Below, piece after piece: positions 8,206-17,192 of a stretch of DNA of 28,655 nucleotides. Position numbers and translations under genes: made by a program. Origin of the DNA: Phaeoceros laevis. Taxonomy: Eukaryota; Anthocerotophyta; Anthocerotopsida; Notothyladales. The stretch covers positions 52,043 to 80,697 of the forward strand of contig JBNGIQ010008985.1 in NCBI GenBank assembly GCA_049999765.1, read 5' to 3'. The notes under the pieces were generated by a model that had not been told where the DNA came from, ran no database searches, and was given only the letters and a program-made list of their open reading frames with translations. Positions within the stretch are counted from its first letter, which is position 1. Each line of letters begins with the position of its first letter.

Positions 8206-8703
8206 ATGGAGCTTATGAACATTCGAGTTGTCACAATAGCGGTACTAGTACTGGCTCTGTTGCTGAGCCCAATGAATGAGGTTGCGGCTCATGATCAGCA
8301 ACAGAAGAGTAGCCCTCGCACCAGACCGCTGAGGGTGGAATGTGGGTCCGAGTCGTACCAGGTGAACAGCACCTATGCTGGGTATGTGGAGAGGACCAAG
8401 AAGTTCATTGCGGAGGAAGCCCCACAGTTCTGGCCATCTGGCCCCGGCCAGATCTCCAGGTTTCCATACCAGGTGGAATACATCGGTCAGATCAAGTACA
8501 GGGCGGCTTGCAAACACTCAGCCACCATGAACACGGAGGAAGATTGCAGGTTTTGCTTGCAGACTTTAATAGCATTGTTAGGTGACCGGTACTGCCCCAG
8601 AAAGTACGAAGCTGGCATCTATTCTGCCGACTGTTTCGTGCGATGGCTGCGGGTGACCAAGAGTTATAGCAAACAAATTCCTCCCTGGGTGCGTTATGTT
8701 TAG
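8206..8703 (+). CDS. Secreted ginkbilobin-2-like (DUF26/stress-antifung) protein
   Basis: The protein has 165 residues in one exon. Residues 1-28 are a signal peptide with a hydrophobic core (IAVLVLALLL), so it is probably secreted to the apoplast. The mature part is a single DUF26 domain. It has six cysteines, at 46, 102, 114, 117, 130 and 143, the number needed for the three disulfides of ginkbilobin-2. Signature pieces are CKHSATMNTEEDCRFCL and SADCFVRW. The canonical spacing is C-X8-C-X2-C; here it is C-X11-C-X2-C, three residues longer. Family members bind mannose or act as antifungal proteins, and related domains form the ectodomains of cysteine-rich receptor kinases; no kinase follows here. 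The fold assignment is good, but the ligand is unknown. The basic C-terminal tail (KSYSKQIPPWVRYV) extends past the domain. Confidence 0.85.
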   Translation: MELMNIRVVTIAVLVLALLLSPMNEVAAHDQQQKSSPRTRPLRVECGSESYQVNSTYAGYVERTKKFIAEEAPQFWPSGPGQISRFPYQVEYIGQIKYRAACKHSATMNTEEDCRFCLQTLIALLGDRYCPRKYEAGIYSADCFVRWLRVTKSYSKQIPPWVRYV

Positions 8704-9759
8704 TTGAGTACTCCGCTTGCACTTCCTGTTTCTCAAGTTGAGTCCAGACTCCACAGCTGATGAGGAGTACTGTGATCTGATGTCAACTTTCAAGTTATGA
8801 ATCCCAGCTTGAAGCAGTTCACGCACCTGTAACTGTCGGTGGCCAAAAGGATTTTACCTTTTTTGGTTTGTGCTGTCGGCTTCTTCCTGGGTAGGCATGT
8901 TCCAGGGCTTTTGTGTGAAGAGCTTGTCCATTCGACAAGGAACTCTTTTGCAGTTCGGCATGCTCGTCATGGAGCTCATTCTCATTCATGGCACAATCAT
9001 GCTCATCTTCTCACTTGGTTCCTGTGAAACACATCAGATGCTCAGTTTTGTAAAGCTCCCTTGCCAAGCTGATTTCACATGATGCAACTCGCGACTTCCT
9101 GCGAAACATCCCACATGTGAGCATCATTACCTTACATCAGCACAGACGCTGCAGCATCAATTTTCTGTACCCCCACTTCCGTGTGCTCTGAAATGCCTGC
9201 TTTCCCAGCCCCACGTTACTCCAGTTGAGACAAGCACCCAAAGACAAACTTGCCACATCGCACCATCAGGCTGCTAAGGTCCTTGGACAATGAATTTGGT
9301 AATCAAACATGTGGGTGTCCCCAGGCCCCGATTGGTCTGATCCTTGAAGAACTTCCGCCATAGATTGTTCCGCATGGCTGCACGCTCCAGATCTGCAAGT
9401 CGCAATTCTCAGCTGAGAGCCCTAACCTGCTGAGCAAGGAGGATACACAATTGCACTGTGCACACTGCATACTCCAGGGCAGGAACTGTACCTTGGCTCG
9501 TTGAAGACAGCAGTCATCCGCGAGTTAGCAACGCAAAGACCTCGAACTGGCAGGATAGTGATGCTTCACACTCTTAATCATAGGCCTGCCAGCTGGTGAT
9601 ACGACACTAACCTTGCGAGCCTCACACCTGTAAGCTGCTAGCTTGCCAGGGGGTAACCGAAGTTATCGTCAGGACGATCTTCTAACCAGTGTGTGTATTG
9701 CCGGAGGGTTCATCAAGTCTTCTATTTCCCCTCCAGACGCTCCGGAGGTCCAGGCAAGC
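8704..9759. other. Region of about 1 kb without a clear gene
   Basis: It probably contains the 3' UTR of the Gnk2-like gene and the promoter and leader of the TORNADO1-like gene. On the minus strand between about 9480 and 9280, a coding-like stretch with one stop (ELRLADLERAAMRNNLWR and RKFFKDQTNRGLG) may be a relic of an unidentified gene. No TATA box stands out. Confidence 0.4.
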
Positions 9760-12700
9760 ATGGCACCGGAGGGGGTTGCTCTGAGGATGACAGCGGCCCA
9801 GATCTTGGAGCTAGTGTGCAATTTGCCACCCCGCTTCTCCTCCTCATTGCAGCTTGAGCTGGAATCCAAGAAAACTGGCCTGGTAGGGAGGGATACCAAG
9901 ACACGGCTGAGCCTTTCACAAAGCGACATAGCGGGACTGGTGCTCAGAATGTGTGGCGAGGCAGATTTGGTATCACATCTGGAAGAACATCAATCGGCAG
10001 CAGATCTGGGCAGTGACCAACTGCCTCACCTCGCGCTCTGCTTACTGCTGGGCTCCATCCCGTCTCTCCCAGACCTGTGTGGGCTCACCATTGGGGGTCT
10101 TCCAGGCGGTACAGGTGTGGAAGCTGGCGAGCAAGCGTTGGAGGTGCTTTGCGAAGCTTTGCTGTCGCAACGGTGGAGCAGTGGAGTGCGGCACCTAGGA
10201 TGGTGTGCTGACGCACTAGGAACTGAAAGGGCTTGCGGGCACTTGGGCCAGCTCCTCAGATCTGGTTTCTGCAAGCTGGAATCCCTTGAACTGTACCACA
10301 CTGGCATGCGTGCAGATGGGATGCGCCACATTGCCGAGGCTTTGGAGACGAACACCAGCTTAAGCAAGCTTCTCATCAGACGGTGCCCGGTGGGGGACAC
10401 GGGAGTCCAGCTCCTCGGTACGATGCTCGGCACCAATTCCACACTCCAGGAGCTGACATTGAGGAACATTGGTATGACGGGAGAGGGAGCCCACCATCTC
10501 TGTGATGCATTGGCTCAAGCACATCGTCCTATGGGGTTGAAGACGTTGAATATCTACTGCAACAAGGGTATGGGGCAGCAGTTGGCGGCCGGCCTGGGGA
10601 CAATGCTGGCACAAAACCGTTCCCTTCACAAGCTGGACGTGAGCTACTGTCATCTGGAGGATGAGGAGGGACACCTTCTAGAGGGTTTGCGGAGCAACAG
10701 CACGTTGGAGGAACTGGACATCTCCGAAAACAATCTGAGCAAGAGAGCGCTGACACTCTTCGTCCAGTGCGTTGCCTTGCACAACACTCTCCGGGCACTG
10801 ACCATGCGTTGGCCAGGGGAGATGCCAGCGGCGGAGGAGCTGGCTGCCATGATCTCCACGAACCAGTCACTCAAGGTGCTTGATATCCAGAATGCGCCCT
10901 ACTCGGCTTCGGATTGGGCCACTTTCATCCTCCCAGCACTTGCCCAAAATGAAACTCTTCAGTCCATCGACATCAAAGGTTGCCCCGGGATCGATGGAGA
11001 CGAGGTTGTAGCTGCTTTCTTCCAGCTCCTTCAGGTGAACACTGTCATCGAAAGTATTGATCTGCTCAACACTCCGCTTGCTTACGCTGGTAAATCCGAG
11101 GCTGTGAACGAGGAGCTCCGTCTCAACAGACAGTTCAGGCATACTTTGTCGGCAATGCCCACAACCCATCCTAAGTCATGCAGACTCGTCCTATGTGGAA
11201 GAGAATATGCAGGTGAGAATGGTTTTTTTTTTTGGCGAAAGCAGGTGAGAATCATGACAACTTCTCTCACCCGGGACAACTTGTCTGAACTGGGCTAAAT
11301 TTCGTTGTGCTTTTGCTGAATTTTGTAAACAGGAAAGTCCACCCTTTTCCAGACCATGAAGCTGCTGCACGCAGAACGCATAACCCTTTACCAGCAAATC
11401 AAGCTACATGGACAGCAGGTTTGGCGCAAGTGTTTTGGGCAATCCTCATATAACAAGGAGCTGAGCAAACGAACTAGCGGAATAGACATACACTTGTTGA
11501 AGGATGAGGAGGATTTTCGGATTTCTGTATGGGACTTCGCAGGCCACAGGGAGTTCCACGCCCTTCACGACTTCATGTTTCCTAGTGGGGACAATGCTGC
11601 TACCTTATTTGTGTTCACATACAGCCCCATCGAAAGCGCTGTAGAAGACAGGGCAGGCCAGGTCAAGACGCAACAGCGTTTGAAGGACGAGTTTCTGTAC
11701 TGGCTGAAGTTCATTGCTTCTAACTCTAAGGCCACCTCAGCTAAACCTTCAGTGGTGGTGGTGATTACCAACAAGGACAGACTTTCTAGCAACCTCAAGA
11801 ATGTGGATATATGGCTTTCCGGTGCACAGGATACCATCACAGAGTTGGCGGCCGAGTTTCGTGATTTGGTTGATGTATGGTCAGAACCATTTTTCGTGAA
11901 TGCCCTGGCCAAGGAGGATGCGGAGATGAGAAGATGGATGAATGCTATCGAGAAGGCATTGGAGACCACGTTACATGGCCTTCAGAAGGAGCCCGCCATA
12001 TGCAACGAGGTGGTAAAAGCTCTGGGTGCTCCACGAAGGAGTCCAATCATATCCGTAGCTGACTTCGCCAATATCTGTCTGTCTCTGGCCAAGTCTCAAG
12101 CAGGGCTTAGTTCTGCGGATATGGTTTCCTCTACGGGAGACAAGGTGGTGAGAGCAGTAGCTGGCTTCTTGCACAATGCAGGTGATATCATTTACCATGA
12201 CAAGCTCAACTTCATCTTGCAGAACCCCAGGTGGTTTGGGCATGGGGTGCTTGGTCATCTTATCGACCTCTTCTCTGAGGGCTCAAAATCGAGCCGGGCT
12301 CTTATCCGTGATTTCTTCACCTGCTGCTCGGAGCCCAAAACTGGGCTGAAGAAAGATTATCTTCCCAAAAATGCCTTCATCAGCAGAAAGTCTCTCAACA
12401 AGTTGCTGCACAAGGCTCTGCAAAGTGTCCCAGGCATGGACCCAGACGGTGTCCAACCGGATGAGCTCATCCAGCTCATGCTCCTCTTGGACCTTTGCTA
12501 CGAGCAAAATCCTGGTGATCCGGAGACAGGATACCTGTTACCAGCCATTTTTGACGATGAAGACTTCAAAGCGGCAAATGGCAAGCGGCCATGGAAATGG
12601 CGAAACTGGAAGAGCTCATCAAACTTAGAACGTATTCTTGCAGGGCGAAGACTGGAATGTGCCGATCCCCAGCGAACATTCCTCACTGATGGCTTCTTCC

Positions 12701-13970
12701 CACGTTTACAGGTTAGTGTGACACTACCCTGACCAGCCTATGAAGTCCTGTCACCTGGTACTTTCTGCGTAGCAGATGGGCAGTGCTGCTTTAACATATT
12801 TTTTTGATGCATCCATTGTAGGTGGTGTTATACAACCAGGCGGTGGCTGAGAACTGGGTCACGCAGACCGACAGTGACATCTGCATTTTGGAGAAGAACG
12901 TATTCAGCATTCTGGTGAATGGCATGGAGATTATAGTGGAGTACAGTGGTCTTTCAGGCTACTTCGTGGACATCCTGGTGAAGTCATCTCAGTCTCATCA
13001 GGAAACCATGGAGTTCGTACACCGCAGCTTCATAGGCACCGTCCGCAGTTTTTGTGCATCTCGCGAAGGATGCCAGGGTGTGACTCTCCAAGAGGCCATC
13101 ATCCGGCCCGCATGCCTGCACGGTGCTGTCCCGACACTATGTGCCTACAGGAAGGACCAGGCCATTTCGGTAGAGGAGCTGCAACGAAGGATGGCCCGTA
13201 TCCCTAACTACGAGCATTCCTGGGGCGAAGTGAAGGACGAAGCCGGCCGTGTTGTGCTACCTGCTGGTGCAGACTCCCCGAAGCTGCTCCTTGATGGAGA
13301 AACCCCTCCATCGCCGGCTGGAGCCCTAGTAGTGGTGACTCCTGCAGGCGGCCTGACCTCACCGAGACGCATCTTCCTCACCAGCGAAGACGTGCCTTTG
13401 ATCCGCAAGCTGGCTGTGAAGAGTCGGCTTGGGAGAGTTGTGCCATTCCAGTTCCACCTGCAGTGCGAATGCAGCCACGGAGGAGAGCACCCGGTGGAAG
13501 CGCAACCAGGCCGCACCTTTTACGTAGTGGACAAGCGGTTTGCGTTGGAGCAACGCATCCGCATGGTCAGTGTCGGATCTGCTGCCTCTGTGCTGAAAGG
13601 AGCGGGCGCCGTGGTGCCTAGCTTGGGGGCTGCTGGAGACGTTTTGAGCGGTCTGCCTCTCTTCAGCGGGACTCCTGTCTACTGCGACACCATCGACTTC
13701 TTGAGCGAGCGCATCACGGGGAAGGCGTCTGCCATCGTCTCGGACGAGGAGCTGCGGGTGGAGGTGGAGATGGCGATGCAGACCAGCAGCGCAGGAGCTT
13801 GGATGGAGGCATTCTTGAATCCGAGTGCAGGGTTCATGGCGTTCCGAGACGACTTCCTGTTGAAGAATGTGGAGTACCTCACGTCCTCGTCAGCTTACAG
13901 CACAGCTTGGCTCTGCGATGAGCATTGCAAAGAGGGGCTGGATCAGGGCACCCTCAAAAGGATACTCTGA
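9760..13970 (+). CDS. TORNADO1-like LRR-Roc-COR (ROCO) protein, three exons
   Basis: Exons are 9760-11212, 11333-12711 and 12822-13970, joined by GT/AG introns of 120 and 110 nt, giving 1326 residues. That is near the roughly 1380 of Arabidopsis TORNADO1/LOPPED1. The start is the first ATG in the open frame (MAPEGVALRM). Residues about 60-470 carry ribonuclease-inhibitor-type LRRs (LESLELYHTGM, LQELTLRNIGM, LEELDISENNL). The Roc GTPase begins at LVLCGREYAGKST: intron 1 splits the P-loop after the first base of Gly485. G3 is DFAGH (552-556) and the G4-like motif is TNKDR (630-634). A COR-type region follows, and exon 2 joins exon 3 in frame at FPRLQ/VVLYNQ. TRN1 in Arabidopsis acts with the tetraspanin TRN2 in leaf and root patterning; the role here is inferred only. 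Several copies of this family are likely, since a dead relative lies at 3590-4495. Confidence 0.85.
11213..11332 (+). other. Intron 1 of the TORNADO1-like gene, inside the P-loop
   Basis: The donor is AG/GTGAGA and the acceptor TTTTGTAAACAG/GAAAG. Splicing restores GREYAGKST, a complete P-loop; without it the frame ends at a stop at 11296-11298. The intron is phase 1 and 120 nt long. Confidence 0.85.
12712..12821 (+). other. Intron 2 of the TORNADO1-like gene
   Basis: The donor is CAG/GTTAGT and the acceptor CATTGTAG/GTGGTG, preceded by a T-rich stretch. It is phase 0 and 110 nt. Unspliced, the exon 2 frame stops at 12732. Confidence 0.8.
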
Positions 13971-15053
13971 GCTTCTGGGAGAAGCGTCCTTCGCAGTTTC
14001 CTCTTTAGGGGCGAATGACGGTTGCAATTTGTGCGGGAAATTACTTGGCGGATATGGCATGCTCATCAGGAGATACTCCATGAAAGCTGTGAGAGTATGA
14101 TGCAACGTTTTGGTTGGGATGGCAAGTTCACGGAGTTTTTCAGCGGCAAGTTCACTTGCCGCTGTGCCTCGTCCTCAGCTATATGACTTTCAGGTCCGCT
14201 CAGAAGGCCGCGACTCTACAGTATTTGAAGAAGTTGGATGAAAGCACGAGGAAGTGGAAGTGTCTGGTTTCCCAGCAGATACCACCCGTGACTTCGCTGC
14301 AGCTGGACGATGTGCTGGTTTTGGAAGGGCATATGGTTGGAGCCTTCGTGCTGGAGCCTTCGAGCTCACAGTAGCAGTGTTTTCTAACGGCGGCGAACCG
14401 TGGGCAATAGCATATATCGTAGGCTGCAGGGCACCTGCACTTGGTCCCAACCTTAGTCTCGATCGCGTTCTGCACCACCATCTTTCCTCCGTGTCACCCA
14501 CACTAGTGTCCCAGCAGCTCGGACTATGATTTAGACAGTTCTGCTGGATGTGGAACTGTCCAAACAGAAAAGCAGATACAGACATAGTCGCATTCAGATA
14601 CTCTCAGCCAGGGTGCAGAAGGCTCCGCCGTTGTGGTAGCCAAGACTCAATCTTTGACCCTGAGTGCATGTCCACGTAACCATGTTCACATATATTTACC
14701 CTTCCTCAAGACAGTTGTCAGTTCAGGTGGTCACTGATTCCAAGAAGGTTACTGCCAATGTAGCCTCTGCGGTTGCGCGCTCTCCGTTGCTCTGCCCAAG
14801 GTGCAATCACATCGTCGTTTACGGGGATTGAACTGCATTGCGTACATCTGCGTTTTGACGCCGGTGGCCGTAGTAGTGACAGGTGCTTCAGCAGAGGCTC
14901 CGCCCACAGTACGCCAAACCCGTCCATTTCATTTCGTGCTGGAATTCTCGCTCAACTGCTGAGGTGCTGAGGGAACAGGAACGATGCTCCCTGACCTACT
15001 TGATCCGCTTCCGCGGCAGAGCTCTCAGAGTCATCTAGCGCTTTTAGGTCTTG
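13971..15053. other. Region of about 1.1 kb without a clear gene
   Basis: This stretch holds the TORNADO1-like 3' UTR and the F-box promoter. Short frames in both directions resemble no family. There is no tRNA-like sequence and no clear TATA box. Confidence 0.5.
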
Positions 15054-16352
15054 ATGGAGGCGCTCCCGGTTGAAGTGATTGGCAACATTCTGTCCCATCT
15101 TGAAGCTGCCCGAGATGTTACCATCGCTTCGGTGACCTGCCGGAAATGGAGAGAGGCCGCACGTCGTCATCTTCACAGGCTATCCTTTCACCACGCAGAC
15201 TGGCCGGAGTACAGGCAGATGTCATCAGAGGAGTTGGAGGTGCTCATCACACAAACCGTTCTTCAGACCACGTGCCTCCGTCACCTCTCCATCTGCTTCG
15301 AGAACCAGCACTTTCTGTCAGCAGCACCAGTTGTGGCCTGGTTGATGCACACTCGTGAAACTCTGCGCTTCCTCACCTACATTGTCCAGACCAGTCAGAA
15401 CATCGAGGTGTTGGACAGATGTGGCAGGCAAAAGTTGGAGGGTTTGGTTCTTGGCCACATCTCTGTTTCCGGGACTGGCTTGTGTGGCTTCCAAACCTTC
15501 CCGGCCCTTGCCACTCTCACCCTTTCCCAGGTCAGAATCTCAACTTTAGACCTGAACCTCCTCATGGCAGCCTGTCCAACCCTGAAATCACTGTCCCTCA
15601 TTTGCATTGAAGTAGCTCATTTGGAGATACATGAAGAATTGGAGGCTTCCATCCAGCTTAGCAGTGGCAGTGTGCTGGCTTTCCGCATCGAAGAGCTCAG
15701 GAGCCTTGACAACATTGTTCTCCACCTCGACTGTCTGGAGGTTCTCTCTTTGAAAGAATCGGCTTTTGAGAAACTGGAGATAGTAAGCAAGGGCAATCTG
15801 CGGGTTCTCCACATGGACAATGTGTCGGTGATCCAGTTGGACATCGGGCAGTGCAATCATCTGGAAGCAGTGGATGTGGTTGATGCAACCCTCATGTGGC
15901 CGAGGCTGTATGAAATAATGGCTGGGGCTTGTCGGCTGAGTAGGCTTAAATTATGGGGCCTGCCTGTGGGGGATGAGCAGGAAGAGACCATGGATCTGGG
16001 GGCCCTGGCTGTGTGTTGCCCACGACTGCATGAGCTGTCTCTGGGGTATGACCAGGTGGATACTGGATTTCCAGAACTGAAGCTGGTAGGGGGCTCGGCT
16101 GTTGTGTTCCACAGGGTTAGTTTCCTGGAGGTTAGCTCTGCTCAAATTGATGTCCACTTTGCTGCGTGGCTCCAGGAACTGGTGAAGAGATGCCCAAGCT
16201 TGAAACGGTTGGTAGTGCATGGCCTCCTTTCCTCTCAGCTCTCTGATGCAAAGGGACAAGAGGATTACCAAATGGTTGCTGACTTCACTACAGCGATGGT
16301 GTGTCTCATGAGGAAGCTGTCACACGTGGCTGTGGAATTTCATTATACCTGA
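15054..16352 (+). CDS. F-box/LRR protein, At1g67190-like, single exon
   Basis: The protein has 432 residues starting at the ATG at 15054; the TTG just before it is not used. The N-terminal F-box (MEALPVEVIGNILSHLEAAR, then VTIASVTCRKWREAARRHL) would bind SKP1 in an SCF ubiquitin ligase. The rest is made of irregular leucine-rich repeats that choose the substrate (LRHLSICFEN, LEGLVLGHIS, LDLNLLMAACPTLKSLSL, LRVLHMDNVSVIQLDI, RCPSLKRLVVHGLL), ending in LMRKLSHVAVEFHYT. Length and motif order match Arabidopsis F-box/LRR protein At1g67190 from end to end. Its substrate is unknown. The GC-balanced, uninterrupted frame indicates a functional gene. Confidence 0.9.
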   Translation: MEALPVEVIGNILSHLEAARDVTIASVTCRKWREAARRHLHRLSFHHADWPEYRQMSSEELEVLITQTVLQTTCLRHLSICFENQHFLSAAPVVAWLMHTRETLRFLTYIVQTSQNIEVLDRCGRQKLEGLVLGHISVSGTGLCGFQTFPALATLTLSQVRISTLDLNLLMAACPTLKSLSLICIEVAHLEIHEELEASIQLSSGSVLAFRIEELRSLDNIVLHLDCLEVLSLKESAFEKLEIVSKGNLRVLHMDNVSVIQLDIGQCNHLEAVDVVDATLMWPRLYEIMAGACRLSRLKLWGLPVGDEQEETMDLGALAVCCPRLHELSLGYDQVDTGFPELKLVGGSAVVFHRVSFLEVSSAQIDVHFAAWLQELVKRCPSLKRLVVHGLLSSQLSDAKGQEDYQMVADFTTAMVCLMRKLSHVAVEFHYT

Positions 16353-17192
16353 TCCTTCCTGGAGACCCATGGTTTACCTGCGTTCTGGTTTATCTGCAAC
16401 AATGAGGCAGAAAGCGCGGGTGTTGCTATCTGGAGTCTGGACAAGCATATATATGAGTAAGATGGCTGAAGCCGCCGAACTCACATTTGACAATTCACAC
16501 GTTGCCGTGGTGAAGCGAGTGAAAAAATCGGCAAAATGGCCTGGCACTACTTCTGGTGTGCTTTTTGGCTACTAAGTTAGAAGCCTGCTCAAATGCTCAT
16601 GTTTTAGGGGATACTCATTTTGGCAAGAAGAGAGCACTCCACTCCACTTGTTGACCTTGGTGTTTCCCCCATCCATCCTTCCTTCCTCGAGGCCGCTGGA
16701 ACCAAGTCCTAGTGTGTCAGGAACGTCGATGAGGCCGTGCAGTGGGGCCCACCTCCTCCTCTCTCTCCTCATGGCGGACAGAGAGAACCCGACAGGCCCG
16801 CACTACACGAGCGCACCCCATCCCCGGCACGTTCCAGGAATGCCCAATTGGCAATCTGGCCGAATCGGGATCCGGTCAATCAAGACATCCGATTTCCACC
16901 TAAAAGGCGATGACTCTTGGTCCTGGTCCTTGGTTCCGGTTCCGGTCCTGGCGATCCGACATCCACCTTCCAGAGCAGGTCCCCAACATCAAATATCATC
17001 GTCATCAGAACCTCAGCTGCCAATAACTGATATAATATACCGCTGCACACCAATGACTGCCGTTCGATCACTGACATCCATGGTCCAAAACCAGTTACGT
17101 GGCTGTGGGAGGGAAGGGGGGAGCTCGATGTGCAGAATTCAAAACAGCAGGAACAAGGGGCTCGGTTGTTAGATTGACAAGGCTTAGGAGTG
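16353..17192. other. Region between F-box and receptor-kinase genes
   Basis: The stretch should hold the F-box 3' UTR and the receptor-kinase promoter. TATAATATA at about 17032-17040 could be a TATA element about 150 bp upstream of the kinase ATG. No gene is recognised; a small frame at 16369-16575 resembles nothing known. Confidence 0.45.

Noticed and set aside
8839-9027. Small frame with a signal-like hydrophobic start
   Set aside because: It begins with GTG, not ATG, and shows no family features; the hydrophobic stretch alone is not enough.
14190-14585. Overlapping frames on both strands after the TORNADO1-like gene
   Set aside because: No domain or conserved motif is visible; probably 3' UTR.
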